A stretch of 64,000 nucleotides of DNA, taken from contig NZ_CP077311.1 in assembly GCF_019048265.1 (NCBI RefSeq), positions 718,001 through 782,000 of the forward strand, given 5' to 3'. This document shows positions 8,808 through 18,074 of the stretch, piece by piece (within the stretch, counting starts at the first letter, position 1; every line of letters starts with the position of its first letter). The position numbers were made by a program, and so were the translations under genes. This stretch comes from Aeromonas sp. FDAARGOS 1405 (GTDB lineage: Bacteria; Pseudomonadota; Gammaproteobacteria; Enterobacterales; Aeromonadaceae). The notes beneath the pieces were generated by a model. That model was not told the DNA's origin. It did no database searches and saw only the letters and a list, made by a program, of their open reading frames with translations.

Positions 8808-9707
8808 TCAGATCAAAGGGGGCAAGGTCACGGCCCCCACTCCAGCAGCACGTAACCGATTCGCCAGCCACTCCAGCTCGCTGCGGGTCGCGTCTGACCA
8901 GCGACTCGCCTCACCACGTACCCCATGATGACGAAAACCATTGATACGGATAGGTACTGGCCCCAGCCGCAGCAGGAAAGCGGCGAGATCCGCGTCCAGC
9001 TCACCGCTCTTATCCAGAAAATCGCTCTTGCCCGGCACATGGAGCAGCCGCAGTTCGGTCAGCTTGCCGTGACGTGCCAGCAGTTGCAGAGACGCCAACA
9101 CCCGCTCGCGACCATAGCCGGTCAGCGAATGATGCACCGAGTCACGCCACCCCTTGAGATCGAGCATGGCGCCATCGAGCACCGGCAATAGCCGCTGCCA
9201 ACCGCTCTCGGCCAACGAGCCGTTGCTGTCGAGCAGGCAAGTGAGATGAGCCAGATCCGGCGCAGCCTTGATGGCGGCAAACAGCGCAACCACGAAGGGA
9301 AGCTGGGTGGTCGCCTCACCACCGGAGACGGTAATCCCGCTGAGCAAGGGGCTGTAGCGGCGCAGCAGGTTCAGCACCTCGGTCACCGTCATGGTGGCAA
9401 TCTTCGGATTGGCGCTGCGCGGGCACGCATCGAGACAAGCATCGCAATCGGTGCAGAGCGCCGCCTGCCAGCGCACACTGCATTTCCCGGGGCGGCCCTC
9501 AGTAAGGGTCAGCGCACCGCTCGGGCAGACAGCAATACAGTCACCGCAATCGTCGCACAGCCCTATGGTGTGCGGATTATGGCAGCCGGGGCAGCGAAAG
9601 TTGCAGCCCTGCAGAAACAGCACCAGCCGGTTGCCCGGCCCGTCAACACAAGAAAAGGGCAGCACCCTGCTTACCAGGGCGCTGCGTGTTGGCAAAACAT
9701 CAGCCAT
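8808..9707 (-). CDS. yjjW: YjjW family glycyl-radical enzyme activase
   Basis: Radical-SAM enzyme that installs the glycyl radical on its partner, here YjjI. The 299-residue protein has the SAM-cluster motif C35-x3-C39-x2-C42 (GCNFRCPGCHNPHT). Two ferredoxin-type 4Cys motifs follow (CDDCGDCIAVCP and CTDCDACLDACP), which marks it as the activase subtype carrying extra [4Fe-4S] clusters. VSGGEATTQ is the GGE motif that contacts SAM. The gene starts 10 bp after yjjI ends, on the same strand, so it is co-transcribed. Strictly anaerobic activity is expected from the family; the reaction of the partner enzyme is not known to me. Confidence 0.9.
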   Translation of the reverse strand: MADVLPTRSALVSRVLPFSCVDGPGNRLVLFLQGCNFRCPGCHNPHTIGLCDDCGDCIAVCPSGALTLTEGRPGKCSVRWQAALCTDCDACLDACPRSANPKIATMTVTEVLNLLRRYSPLLSGITVSGGEATTQLPFVVALFAAIKAAPDLAHLTCLLDSNGSLAESGWQRLLPVLDGAMLDLKGWRDSVHHSLTGYGRERVLASLQLLARHGKLTELRLLHVPGKSDFLDKSGELDADLAAFLLRLGPVPIRINGFRHHGVRGEASRWSDATRSELEWLANRLRAAGVGAVTLPPLI

Positions 9708-9717
9708 CGGTGCGAAC

Positions 9718-11244
9718 TCAATACTCGCAGATGGTCGATTCGTGGGCGACTACCCGCGGTGCTCGCTGACGAATGGCGGTCACTTCACTCGCCTCGGCCC
9801 CGAGACAGGTGGTCTGCAAGCGCGAGCCTTCTTCTGCGAAACGAGCCACATCGCTCTTGCGGATCATGTAACCGGTCACCCGCACCAGATCGCTGTCGGC
9901 CACGTTGGCGGTGAACTCGCGCATACCGATAGCGAGCGCCCCTTTGCAGAGCTGCAACAGCGCCTGCGGGTTCTGGCGGATGGTGGGATCCAGCGTCAGG
10001 ATCTCGCTGATCCCCGAATGGTAATAAGTGTGGTGCGGTGCCAGCGCCAACACATGACTGGCGGGATCCGGCTCATGACCATAAGGGATGCGCACCCCGG
10101 GAGTCACAGCCACATCGATGCTGAGGCCACCCTGTGAGTGCAGCAGCGCGCGCCCCCCCCAGGCGTGGGTTTGCGGCGTCGCAGTGACATATTCCGAGAG
10201 CTGAGCCGAGATGCGATAGCCAAGCTGATTCGCCTCGTCGTCGTGTCCATAACGATCTGGCAGATTCTCTTTATCCATCAGGATATTCACCGCTTCCGCC
10301 ATGCCGTAGATGCCGAACATGGGGACAAAGCGCTCCTCATCCAGCAGCCCCTCCTTGACCAGGAAGCAGTCGAAGAAACCGGACTCCTCGTGCAGGAAGG
10401 CGGCTCTCGCCTCGATCAGTTGCGAGGCCAGACGGCAGTAGTGGGGCAACAGGCAGCCGAGGAAATCATCTATACCCTGAGCCTGCTCGGCGACCCGCTT
10501 GAGGGAGATGCGCACCAGGGTATTGGCGCCACCCGCCTGCGGCAGGGCGTTGTAGCAGCTGACGATACCAAAACCACGCTGGTCGAAGGTATCGCGATGG
10601 ATCGGGTAGTTGGCGATGTGCGGCTTGCTGCACTCGGCAATGTTCTTCACCGCCTGCAGCAGCAGATCGTCCGGGGTCTGCTCCGGATCGTGGAAAAAGG
10701 TGAGGTTTGGCGCCACCTGCTTGAGCTCGTTGTCGATGCGCAGGATCAGGCGGCAGATCCGGTTGTCATCGGGGCCGATGTTGACGTGCATAAAGGCGTC
10801 CGGCAGCACCCGGTCCAGATAGACCCAGAACCCCTTCAGCTTGCGATAGAGAGTCTCGTCATCCAGTTCGCCGACGAAGGGCAGCAGCAGGTGGTCGAGC
10901 CGCCCCAGCCAGACCGGCATGCCGGTGACCGAGGGGACATGGTGATAGAGGATGCGCAGGGCATCGAGCGCCTCGTCGAAATCCTGCGGCGCCGCCAGCT
11001 CCAGCCAGGGAGAGCCCTGAGTCAGGAATTTTTCATAGTCCGGCAGTACATAACGTGGCTTGTAGGGGGCGTGCCCTTCGAACATGTCGCAGATAAATCC
11101 CTGCGCCATCGCCTCGGCGACTGCAGCAGGCAGGTCGGGGTAGGGCAATGCATTCTCGGCAGCCAGTGCCAGTGCATGGCTCTTCTGGGCTGCGGAGAGA
11201 TGGGGATCGCGCACAATGCGCTGACAGGTTTCGGTCAAAGACAT
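9718..11244 (-). CDS. yjjI: YjjI family glycyl radical enzyme
   Basis: Glycyl-radical enzyme of unassigned substrate, 508 residues, close to the E. coli YjjI length. The radical-site motif RVTGY places the radical on about Gly458, unusually followed by a further 50 residues. The catalytic thiyl cysteine is probably the one in GIVSCYNALPQAGG near the middle. The ATG at 11244 has an AAGGAG site 7 bases upstream and removes 13 unrelated residues of a longer frame. The operon with yjjW is the standard enzyme/activase pair. The 120-bp leader holds an array of GACAT boxes that may be its operator. Oxygen would cleave the protein at the radical glycine, so expression should be anaerobic. Confidence 0.88.
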   Translation of the reverse strand: MSLTETCQRIVRDPHLSAAQKSHALALAAENALPYPDLPAAVAEAMAQGFICDMFEGHAPYKPRYVLPDYEKFLTQGSPWLELAAPQDFDEALDALRILYHHVPSVTGMPVWLGRLDHLLLPFVGELDDETLYRKLKGFWVYLDRVLPDAFMHVNIGPDDNRICRLILRIDNELKQVAPNLTFFHDPEQTPDDLLLQAVKNIAECSKPHIANYPIHRDTFDQRGFGIVSCYNALPQAGGANTLVRISLKRVAEQAQGIDDFLGCLLPHYCRLASQLIEARAAFLHEESGFFDCFLVKEGLLDEERFVPMFGIYGMAEAVNILMDKENLPDRYGHDDEANQLGYRISAQLSEYVTATPQTHAWGGRALLHSQGGLSIDVAVTPGVRIPYGHEPDPASHVLALAPHHTYYHSGISEILTLDPTIRQNPQALLQLCKGALAIGMREFTANVADSDLVRVTGYMIRKSDVARFAEEGSRLQTTCLGAEASEVTAIRQRAPRVVAHESTICEY

Positions 11245-11303
11245 GGGACACTCCTTCACGGACAGAGCCCATATCCTCACCATTTAAAGGCCTTTTTTGA
11301 AGT

Positions 11304-11341
11304 GACATTCATGACATGACGGATGTCGAATAATGACATCC
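11304..11341 (-). promoter_or_regulatory. GACAT/ATGTC box array upstream of yjjIW
   Basis: Four pentamer boxes within 38 bp: GACAT at 11304-11308, 11313-11317 and 11335-11339, and the inverted ATGTC at 11323-11327. The last two form the perfect palindrome GGATGTC-N7-GACATCC (11321-11341). It lies 60-97 bp upstream of the yjjI start in a gap with no other promoter. This is a candidate operator for an unidentified regulator; it does not match the FNR consensus. Confidence 0.45.
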
Positions 11342-11366
11342 ATTACACAAGATCACGACTCGCGTT

Positions 11367-11702
11367 TCACCAAGGCAAGAGCTCTGCTATGCCTCCCAGC
11401 CAGCGCAGCAGGAAGAAGCCCCCCATTCCGCCCACCACCACAACCAGAGTCGGCAGCCGCAACAGGGTCAAGAGCATCACCCACAGGGTGGCGGCCAGGT
11501 AGTCAGGATCCCAGTCAAGACCTATCCCCGGCTCGTAGCTAAAGACGATGGGCAACCAGATGGCGGTCAGCACCGACTGGGCCGAGAAGCCGAGAAACGC
11601 CCCCATCTCGGCACCCGGCTGATATCGGGTCAACCGAGAAAAGAAGGCGAAGCGGTTGAAAAAGGTGATCAGGGCCAGCAGGCCAATCATCAGCCAACTC
11701 AC
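11367..11702 (-). CDS. azlD: AzlD domain-containing membrane protein
   Basis: Small subunit of the AzlCD amino-acid exporter family (branched-chain amino acids in the characterised Bacillus case). The protein has 111 residues and three to four hydrophobic helices, beginning SWLMIGLLALITFFNRFAFF after the initiator. It starts with GTG at 11702, one base after the azlC stop codon, using an AGGAGG site inside the end of azlC. The genes are therefore translationally coupled. The substrate here cannot be read from sequence. Confidence 0.87.
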   Translation of the reverse strand: MSWLMIGLLALITFFNRFAFFSRLTRYQPGAEMGAFLGFSAQSVLTAIWLPIVFSYEPGIGLDWDPDYLAATLWVMLLTLLRLPTLVVVVGGMGGFFLLRWLGGIAELLPW

Positions 11703-11703
11703 G

Positions 11704-12411
11704 CTACCTCCTCATCCGGTGCAGCACATAGCCCACCACCATGCCAGCCAGAGCCGAGACGATGATGTGGATCTCCGCCAGCAGCGGCTTGGTAAGCAAC
11801 GCTGTGCCGCCGCTCACCAGAGTGGCCGCCACCATGGGCAGGTTTTTCATGGCGGGAATGGTCATGGCGATGAAGGTGGCCGCGATGGCAAAATCCAGCC
11901 CCATGCTGTCCAGCCCATCGATGTACTGGCCGGCCGCGATGCCGAGCAGGGTCGCCAGATTCCAGAACAGATAGAAGACGAATCCTGCGATGAGCGCGTA
12001 GGCCGGGTCAAAGCGGCCGCTGCGCTCCCGGTCTTTCAGCGCCACAGCGAACATCTCATCGGTCAGGAAAAAGGCAAGGCTGGCCCGCCAGCGCAGGGAA
12101 AGCGGCAATACGTCACGGCGGAAGGTGAAGCCGTAAAGCAGATGCTGGGAAGTGATCACCATGGTGGAGCCCATAATGGGCAGCAGGGGCGTGCCCGCCC
12201 CGAACAGGGTAGTGGCCGAGAGCTGGGCGGCTCCGGCGTAGACCAGCAACGACATCAGCTGAGCCTGAAGCGGACTCAGCCCTGCCTGCAACGCCAAAGC
12301 GCCACACAGGATCCCCCAGGGGATCACCGAAATGGAGAGAGGGAGCATATCCAGTGTGGCGCGCCACCAGAGCATCCCAGTTCGCTCGGGCAAGCTCGTT
12401 ACTGACATCAT
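11704..12411 (-). CDS. azlC: AzlC family branched-chain amino acid exporter, large subunit
   Basis: Inner-membrane protein of 235 residues with about seven hydrophobic segments. The conserved family stretches are LDMLPLSISVIPWGILCGALA near the N-terminus, LVYAGAAQL, and SQHLLYGFTFRRDVLPLS. The ATG at 12411 has an AGGA site 8 bases upstream; the adjacent ATG at 12408 is equally possible, and the longer frame from 12456 lacks support. It forms a two-gene operon with azlD. No regulator gene (azlB/lrp-like) is adjacent. Confidence 0.87.
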   Translation of the reverse strand: MMSVTSLPERTGMLWWRATLDMLPLSISVIPWGILCGALALQAGLSPLQAQLMSLLVYAGAAQLSATTLFGAGTPLLPIMGSTMVITSQHLLYGFTFRRDVLPLSLRWRASLAFFLTDEMFAVALKDRERSGRFDPAYALIAGFVFYLFWNLATLLGIAAGQYIDGLDSMGLDFAIAATFIAMTIPAMKNLPMVAATLVSGGTALLTKPLLAEIHIIVSALAGMVVGYVLHRMRR

Positions 12412-12493
12412 GTGATCTTCCTTGTCACAGCCAAAGCGAGCCGAAAAAACTAGCACGGGACAGCAAGCGCTGTCACGTCATCACTGGCGGGAA

Positions 12494-12519
12494 ATAAAAC
12501 GCCCGCGGAGTCGCGGGCG
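12494..12519 (-). terminator. Rho-independent terminator of the L,D-transpeptidase gene
   Basis: Eight-bp all-GC stem CGCCCGCG / CGCGGGCG with a GAGT loop; on the minus strand it is followed by a T-rich run (TTTTATTT). It begins 12 bp after the stop of the minus-strand gene ending at 12532. Confidence 0.88.
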
Positions 12520-12531
12520 TGCACAAGGGGA

Positions 12532-13011
12532 TCAGGGCTCGATGACGATGGGCGTACCCGGGTCAACAGCGTTCCACACCTCATCCAGCTCGTGGTTGAG
12601 CATGGCGATGCAGCCATTGGTCCAGTTGGAGGGCTGAACCCTGCGGTTGCCAATGCTGTTGCGCTGGCCGTGGATCATGATCATACCACCCGGACGAACA
12701 CCCAGTTCATTGGCACGCTTGATATCATCCAGGTTCGGATAGTTGATATGGATGGCTTTGTAGTAACCGGAATTGGTCTTCTTGTAGTCGAGGGTGTAGC
12801 GCCCTTCCGGCGTACGCTGGTCCCCTTCCTGCTGCTTGTGCCCCTTGGGCGCCGGGCCCAGAGCAATCCAGTAGCGCTTCAGTTCTTTGCCATCCTTCAT
12901 CAGGGTCAGGCTATAGGTCGACTTCTTGACCACCACCAAATCGGCTTTTTCGGTCAAGGCAAAACTCAATGCGGGCCAAAGCCCCAACAAACACAGTAAT
13001 ACGGCTCTCAT
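12532..13011 (-). CDS. L,D-transpeptidase (YkuD fold), exported
   Basis: Periplasmic YkuD-domain protein of 159 residues. A signal peptide occupies about residues 1-19 (MRAVLLCLLGLWPALSFA). The catalytic domain shows the His motif MIMIHGQ and the catalytic cysteine in SNWTNGCIAM, the HxxN/SxGC pattern of L,D-transpeptidases. Such enzymes cross-link meso-DAP residues of peptidoglycan or attach or detach proteins from it; the short single-domain form resembles YafK-like members. The ATG at 13011 is chosen because it starts the signal peptide and has a GAGGGA site; the longer frame from 13116 would bury it. Confidence 0.85.
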   Translation of the reverse strand: MRAVLLCLLGLWPALSFALTEKADLVVVKKSTYSLTLMKDGKELKRYWIALGPAPKGHKQQEGDQRTPEGRYTLDYKKTNSGYYKAIHINYPNLDDIKRANELGVRPGGMIMIHGQRNSIGNRRVQPSNWTNGCIAMLNHELDEVWNAVDPGTPIVIEP

Positions 13012-13293
13012 TCCATCCCTCGACAAGCCTCTGGTGCGGGCTTTTCTTGTTACCAGATCATCTGAACGATGCCCGCCGAGCGGCGAGCGAGCGCCATGAT
13101 ATTGGATCGCCATCAATACTCAATAGACCCAATGAAACATATCTTGGCGGTGAGAGGTGAATGGCCCATGAACGGCCTTCGCTGATATGGCCAATTGATA
13201 ATAAAAACAAAAAGATAGCTTATATTTTCTGGCTGGCCATGAGGCCTCTGATCGGTAAATATGTAGCATTTGAACCTGATTCAGGATGACATC

Positions 13294-16200
13294 ATGTCTC
13301 TGTACTTCTTGCCGAACTCTTCGCTGCCCCGTCTGCTGCTGGCCAGCGTCCTGCTCTTGTTGACCGGCGCAGCCGGAGCCGAAGAGCCGCGCTGGCTACG
13401 CGAACCTGCCCTCTCTCCCGATGGCACTCGGCTCGCCTTTACCTGGCAGGGGCGAATTTTTGTAGCCAGTGCCGAGGGGGGGCCCGCCACAGCGCTCACC
13501 GGCAGCGGCTACCTGAGCCAGCGCCCCGTCTGGTCGCCCGATGGCAAACAACTCGCCTTTGCCGCCAATCTCTATGGCAACGAAGATGTGTTCGTGGTGC
13601 CCGCCAGCGGCGGCGAGATGGTGCGCCTCACCCGCGATTCGCGCACCGATCTGCCGCAAGCCTTCAGCGCCGATGGCAAACGGCTGTTGCTGAGCAGCCA
13701 GCGCCCAGGCTCGGCTACAGCCGATCACTTCATCGCGGAAGGGGTTCAGTGGGGCGAGCTCTACTGGACGCCGGTTAGTGGCGGAATGCTGCAAGCTGAC
13801 TTGCCGCTACCTGCCACTCTGGCGCGTCCGCACGGTGCCAGATTGGCTTATCAGATGCCAGCCATGGATCAACCGTTTCGCAAACACCAGCGTTCATTTG
13901 CCGTCTCCCGCCTCTGGCTGTTTGATGGCAAGCAGCATAAGCAACTGACCGAAGATCGGATTGCGGCCACCGATCCGGTCTGGAGCGACAAGGGGGATGC
14001 TCTCTTTTACCTGAGTGAGCGCAGCGGAGATTTCAACGTCTGGCGCCGGGATCTCGCCAGCGGTACAGAGCTGCAGCTCACCCACTATCAGGGTCACCCG
14101 GTCAGGGGGTTGAGTGCCTCGACCAAGGGGGATCTGGTCTGGTCGTGGCAAGGGGAGATCTATCGCCTCGACGAGGGCAGCAATACTCCACGCAAACTGC
14201 TTATTCAGCCGCAGATAGCCATCGAACCCGATCAACTCGGCGTATCGTCCGGGATGGCCGATGACATGGTGGTCAGCGAAGAGGGAGACGAGCTGATCCT
14301 GACCAGCGAAGGCAACCTCTACGCCGTCAACCCTGGCCGGGAGCGGGTGCGCCAGCTCACCCATTCCCCAAGCGAACAGTCCAGTCCGCTCTATGCAGAG
14401 CAAGGTGGCTCCCTCATTTACCTCTCGGAGCAGCAGGGACACGCAGCGCTCTACCGGCTGAGCAAGGAGGATCCCGAGCGGCTGTTCAGCGCACCGGGTA
14501 CCCTGACCGAGAGTCTGCTGCTGGCCATTCCCGGCAAGGGGATCAGCCGTCCTGTGCTCTCCCCGGACGGCAAACAGCTCGCCTTTGTGGTGGATGGTCA
14601 GGCTATCCATCTGCTGGATCTGGCGAGCAACCAGCAGCGGGAGCTGGTCCCTGCCAGCTTCAATCCGTCACGCCACGAGGTCTCTCTCGCTTTTGCCCCC
14701 GACTCCCGCCATCTGGCGCTCACCTTCCGCCCCGACTCGGCTCAGCAGGAGATCGCCGTCATCGATACCGCCAGCCCCGGCACGGTACCGGTCAATGTCA
14801 GCCTCAACGGCTATCAGGATAGCTCTCCCGTCTGGAGCCAGGATGGCGCTATCCTCTACTGGCAATCGACCCGATATGGTGTGCTGGGGGCCGATGGCGA
14901 ACCGCTCGGTAACAATCTGCTCGGCCTATACAGCAGTCGCGCCGCCAAGGCCGACTTTCTGGCCGAGCGGGAGGCTCCCAAAGGTGGCTACGGCTTCGAG
15001 AGTGAACGACTGGGCCATCGCGAGGCGCTGCAGCTACTGCCCACCGGGGTACTGCTGACCAGTCGCATCGTTGATGACCAGCTTATCTATCTGGTCGAAG
15101 AGGCTGGCGACGGTGATCAGAGCGAGATCAAAGGTTATGCCCGGGATCTGCGCAAAGGTGATACCCGGGTGCTGTTTGCCGAACAGCCAGGCCCGGTACT
15201 GGCCAGCCTCAACCGGCAAGCCACCCTCGCCACCCTGGTTCGGGAGGGGGAGATCACCCGCATCGACCTCAACTCAGGCGAGATCCACAGCGCCCCCTTT
15301 GCCCTGCAAAACCAGCTGCATTGGCGAGCTCGTATGGCCGCCGCCTTCGATCAGATCACCCGGCTCACCCGGGACGAATTCTATCGGGACGATATGAACG
15401 GGGTGGATTGGGACGGCTATGTCGCCGCCTACCGCCGCCAGTTGTCGGGCATCGGCAATCCCCGCGACTTTGGCAACCTGCTCGCAGAACTGGCTGGCGA
15501 GCTCAATGTCTCCCACACCTGGGGCAGCGGCCCGGCTCCCTTCCCGCGCATGGCGGACGAAACCGCCAGCCTGGGGGGGTACTGGCAGGATGACGAGCAG
15601 GGGGTGACCCTCACCGCCCTGCTGGCGGGCGGCCCGCTGGACCAGGAGAGCGACATTGTTCCGGGCTCCCGTCTGCTCGCCATCAACGGCCTCCCGATTG
15701 CCAATCTGAGCGATCTGGATCAGGCCCTCAACCAGCAGGCCGGCAACCGGCTGGTACTTACCGTTCAGCCACCGCAGGGCAAGGCAGCGAGCGAGCTGGA
15801 GGTGACCGCCATCGATCTGCAGCAGGAGTATCGGTTACAGCTCGACAACTGGGTCAGCAAGCGCCAGGAGCTGGTGGCCACCCTGAGCCAGGGCCGCGTT
15901 GGCTACGCCTACCTGCCGGAGATGAGCAGCGCAGCCTATGAAGAGCTGGTGGCACAGGCCCTTGGCCGGCTACGTGACTGCGAGGCCTTGATCGTCGATG
16001 TGCGCTTCAACAAGGGGGGCTACCTGGCCAACACCCTGGTGGAGTTTCTGACCGGCAGCGGCAGCACCAAGGGAATGGCCAGCAGTTGGCCACGTCAGGG
16101 TAAGGGTGAAACTGATGCCGCCACCCGCCAGTGGACCAAGCCCTCGGTGGTGCTAGTCAATGCAGGCAGCTACTCGGAGGGTTCCGCCTTCCCCGAGTAC

Positions 16201-16476
16201 TACCGCACCCTCAAGGTCGGCCCCATCGTCGGCGACCCTGTACCCGGCACCGGCACCATGGTCTACGCCCACGACTCCAGACTATTTCCGGGGCTCGCCT
16301 ACGGCATTCCGACACTGGGGCTGCGCAAGCCGGACGGCACCTTCTACGAAAATCAGGAGCTGATCCCGGACCTGCAGGTGCCGCTAACCCCCGCCGATAT
16401 GGTGGCCGGACGCGACCCGCAGCTGGAGGCGGCGGTACAAGCCGCCCTCAAGCAACTGCCTGCGAGCGCCAAGTAA
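13294..16476 (+). CDS. Tricorn-like S41 family serine protease, exported
   Basis: Large protease of 1060 residues. It begins with a signal peptide (about 1-30, ending GAAGAEE), so it is periplasmic or outer-membrane associated, unlike cytoplasmic archaeal tricorn. Two beta-propeller regions with PD40-type repeats (repeated LSPDGxxLAF and WSPDGKQLAF) fill about residues 35-640. Then come the tricorn C1 domain, a PDZ-like region (about 770-830, GSRLLAINGLPI) and the S41 core. The catalytic Ser-His pair is S740-H741 in ELNVSHTWG and the nucleophile is Ser961 in NAGSYSEGSAF, positions very close to those of tricorn (745/746 and 965). The ATG at 13294 has AGGA 7 bases upstream; a TTG at 13270 is rejected. 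It probably trims peptides produced by other proteases. Confidence 0.9.
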   Translation: MSLYFLPNSSLPRLLLASVLLLLTGAAGAEEPRWLREPALSPDGTRLAFTWQGRIFVASAEGGPATALTGSGYLSQRPVWSPDGKQLAFAANLYGNEDVFVVPASGGEMVRLTRDSRTDLPQAFSADGKRLLLSSQRPGSATADHFIAEGVQWGELYWTPVSGGMLQADLPLPATLARPHGARLAYQMPAMDQPFRKHQRSFAVSRLWLFDGKQHKQLTEDRIAATDPVWSDKGDALFYLSERSGDFNVWRRDLASGTELQLTHYQGHPVRGLSASTKGDLVWSWQGEIYRLDEGSNTPRKLLIQPQIAIEPDQLGVSSGMADDMVVSEEGDELILTSEGNLYAVNPGRERVRQLTHSPSEQSSPLYAEQGGSLIYLSEQQGHAALYRLSKEDPERLFSAPGTLTESLLLAIPGKGISRPVLSPDGKQLAFVVDGQAIHLLDLASNQQRELVPASFNPSRHEVSLAFAPDSRHLALTFRPDSAQQEIAVIDTASPGTVPVNVSLNGYQDSSPVWSQDGAILYWQSTRYGVLGADGEPLGNNLLGLYSSRAAKADFLAEREAPKGGYGFESERLGHREALQLLPTGVLLTSRIVDDQLIYLVEEAGDGDQSEIKGYARDLRKGDTRVLFAEQPGPVLASLNRQATLATLVREGEITRIDLNSGEIHSAPFALQNQLHWRARMAAAFDQITRLTRDEFYRDDMNGVDWDGYVAAYRRQLSGIGNPRDFGNLLAELAGELNVSHTWGSGPAPFPRMADETASLGGYWQDDEQGVTLTALLAGGPLDQESDIVPGSRLLAINGLPIANLSDLDQALNQQAGNRLVLTVQPPQGKAASELEVTAIDLQQEYRLQLDNWVSKRQELVATLSQGRVGYAYLPEMSSAAYEELVAQALGRLRDCEALIVDVRFNKGGYLANTLVEFLTGSGSTKGMASSWPRQGKGETDAATRQWTKPSVVLVNAGSYSEGSAFPEYYRTLKVGPIVGDPVPGTGTMVYAHDSRLFPGLAYGIPTLGLRKPDGTFYENQELIPDLQVPLTPADMVAGRDPQLEAAVQAALKQLPASAK

Positions 16477-16491
16477 CAGCACCCATCGAGC

Positions 16492-17790
16492 TCAGCGAAA
16501 GCGAAACAGCTCGCGATGCAGATGCCTGTCCGGCAACAACCGGGCCAGGGCATCTGCCATCCCCTCCGGCCCGCAAAACCACACCTGCTCGGGCGCATCT
16601 TGCGCGATGCGGGCCATATCCAGTCGCCCGGCTGCCTTGTCCAGATGCAGCTGATAGCGAACGCCGGTGCGATGACAGAGCTCGGCCAACCGCTGGTGGT
16701 AGACAGCCCCCGCCAGATCCGGCGCGCACTGGATCAGGGTGATCCCCTCGCCGTGCTCCCCACGGGCAGCCAGCCCCTCCAGCCAGGCGACAAACGGGGT
16801 GATGCCGATCCCGGCACCCAGCCAGAGGGCTCGCCCTCCTCCCTGCGGGGCGACAAAAGCACCATAGGGGCCGGTCACCACCACTCCATCCCCGACGCGC
16901 GCCTCTGCCACCAGCTGACGGGTATGATCCCCGAGCGCCCGCACCGCGATCACCAACTGGCGCCGATCCGCCGACACCCGCACCAGGGTAAAGGGGTGCG
17001 CCCCCTCCTTGGCATCAAATTCGAAGAAGGCAAACTGACCCGGGCGGTAATGGGCGAGCGGCCGCTCCAGTTGCATGGTCAGCTCGCAGGTGTGATCCGC
17101 CAGCGCCCGCACCGCAATGACCCGGCCGGGATGGCGCTCCCGCGCTCCCACTTGTCCCAGCAGGGAGTAGAGGGCCCCGATAGCTCCCAGCCCACCGACA
17201 AACCAGATCGATACCCCCACCGGGGTCATGGCCCCAATCTGAGGCAGCAGGCAGAGCCCGTGACACCAGCCCGCCAGATAGATGAGCGGGGCCAGCCGGT
17301 GGATCAGTCGAAAACGGCCATAACTCACCAGTGCCAGCAAACTCAGCACCACCAGCGCGATCAGCAGATAGAAACTCCACTCACCCAGGGTATTGCCAAG
17401 GGCATGGAGCGAGATGCCATTGCCTGCTCCGGCACCCACTTCGGCAGCGCTGGCCCCACGCCGGGCGGGACGACTCAGCCAGCCTGCAGAGACCGCCCAC
17501 TTGGGCACCTCCACCAGCAGCCAGTGGGCAGTCAGTACCAATGCGCCGCCGACGGCCGTCTGGCGGTGCAATCGCAACATCCGATCCAGACCACCACACC
17601 ACACTTCCAGCTGCGGCAAGCGTAACGCCAGCAACAGCGAAATGGCCATATAGGCCATCCCCAGCAGGCCGGTCAGCAGCAACATCTCATGACGCCAGGG
17701 CCACACCCCGTTGGCGTCCCCCGCATAACCCAGCCACCAGACCCCAACCGCCAGCAGTGGCAGCAGCCACCACACCCGTTTGCCCGTCAT
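16492..17790 (-). CDS. Ferric-reductase-like membrane flavoprotein
   Basis: Transmembrane electron-transfer protein of 432 residues. The N-terminal half has about six helices of the ferric reductase/YedZ-like heme domain, with histidines in LHRQTAVGGALVLTAHWLLVE and RFRLIHRLAPLIYLAGWCHG likely to bind two hemes. The C-terminal half is an FAD/NAD(P)H reductase module: HYRPGQFAFFEF (FAD site, about residue 265), GPYGAF, GAGIGITPFVAWL (NAD(P) ribose/diphosphate loop) and WFCGPEGMADAL near the end. It would move electrons from cytoplasmic NAD(P)H across the membrane. The electron acceptor is unknown. The ATG at 17790 follows a G-rich site. It is convergent with the tricorn-like gene, separated by only 15 bp. 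Confidence 0.82.
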   Translation of the reverse strand: MTGKRVWWLLPLLAVGVWWLGYAGDANGVWPWRHEMLLLTGLLGMAYMAISLLLALRLPQLEVWCGGLDRMLRLHRQTAVGGALVLTAHWLLVEVPKWAVSAGWLSRPARRGASAAEVGAGAGNGISLHALGNTLGEWSFYLLIALVVLSLLALVSYGRFRLIHRLAPLIYLAGWCHGLCLLPQIGAMTPVGVSIWFVGGLGAIGALYSLLGQVGARERHPGRVIAVRALADHTCELTMQLERPLAHYRPGQFAFFEFDAKEGAHPFTLVRVSADRRQLVIAVRALGDHTRQLVAEARVGDGVVVTGPYGAFVAPQGGGRALWLGAGIGITPFVAWLEGLAARGEHGEGITLIQCAPDLAGAVYHQRLAELCHRTGVRYQLHLDKAAGRLDMARIAQDAPEQVWFCGPEGMADALARLLPDRHLHRELFRFR

Positions 17791-18074
17791 AACATCCCCC
17801 CTGGTTACATCGCTGCAGGACCTCATCTACCTGCTGATGGCGCCATTACACAGCCAGCCGGTCACAAGACTTTGCCACAGGGAGAAGCTTGTGTGGCAAT
17901 GTGTGACAAACAGCAACAACAGAGGGCTCCGGAGACCCCCTGCTCAATCGGGCTGCTCCCTGTTCATCAGAAGGGTGGTTGACACTCTGCTGGCAAAGGG
18001 AATCAAATGGGGATAATTAATGGCTGCGGTGGCAGCACAGACCACCCCGACCGACCACGGACAAGGAGAACCCG

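Noticed and set aside
10138..11319. Plus-strand frame of 393 codons opposite yjjI
   Set aside because: It is antisense to a recognised glycyl radical enzyme with conserved motifs, so it is a shadow frame.
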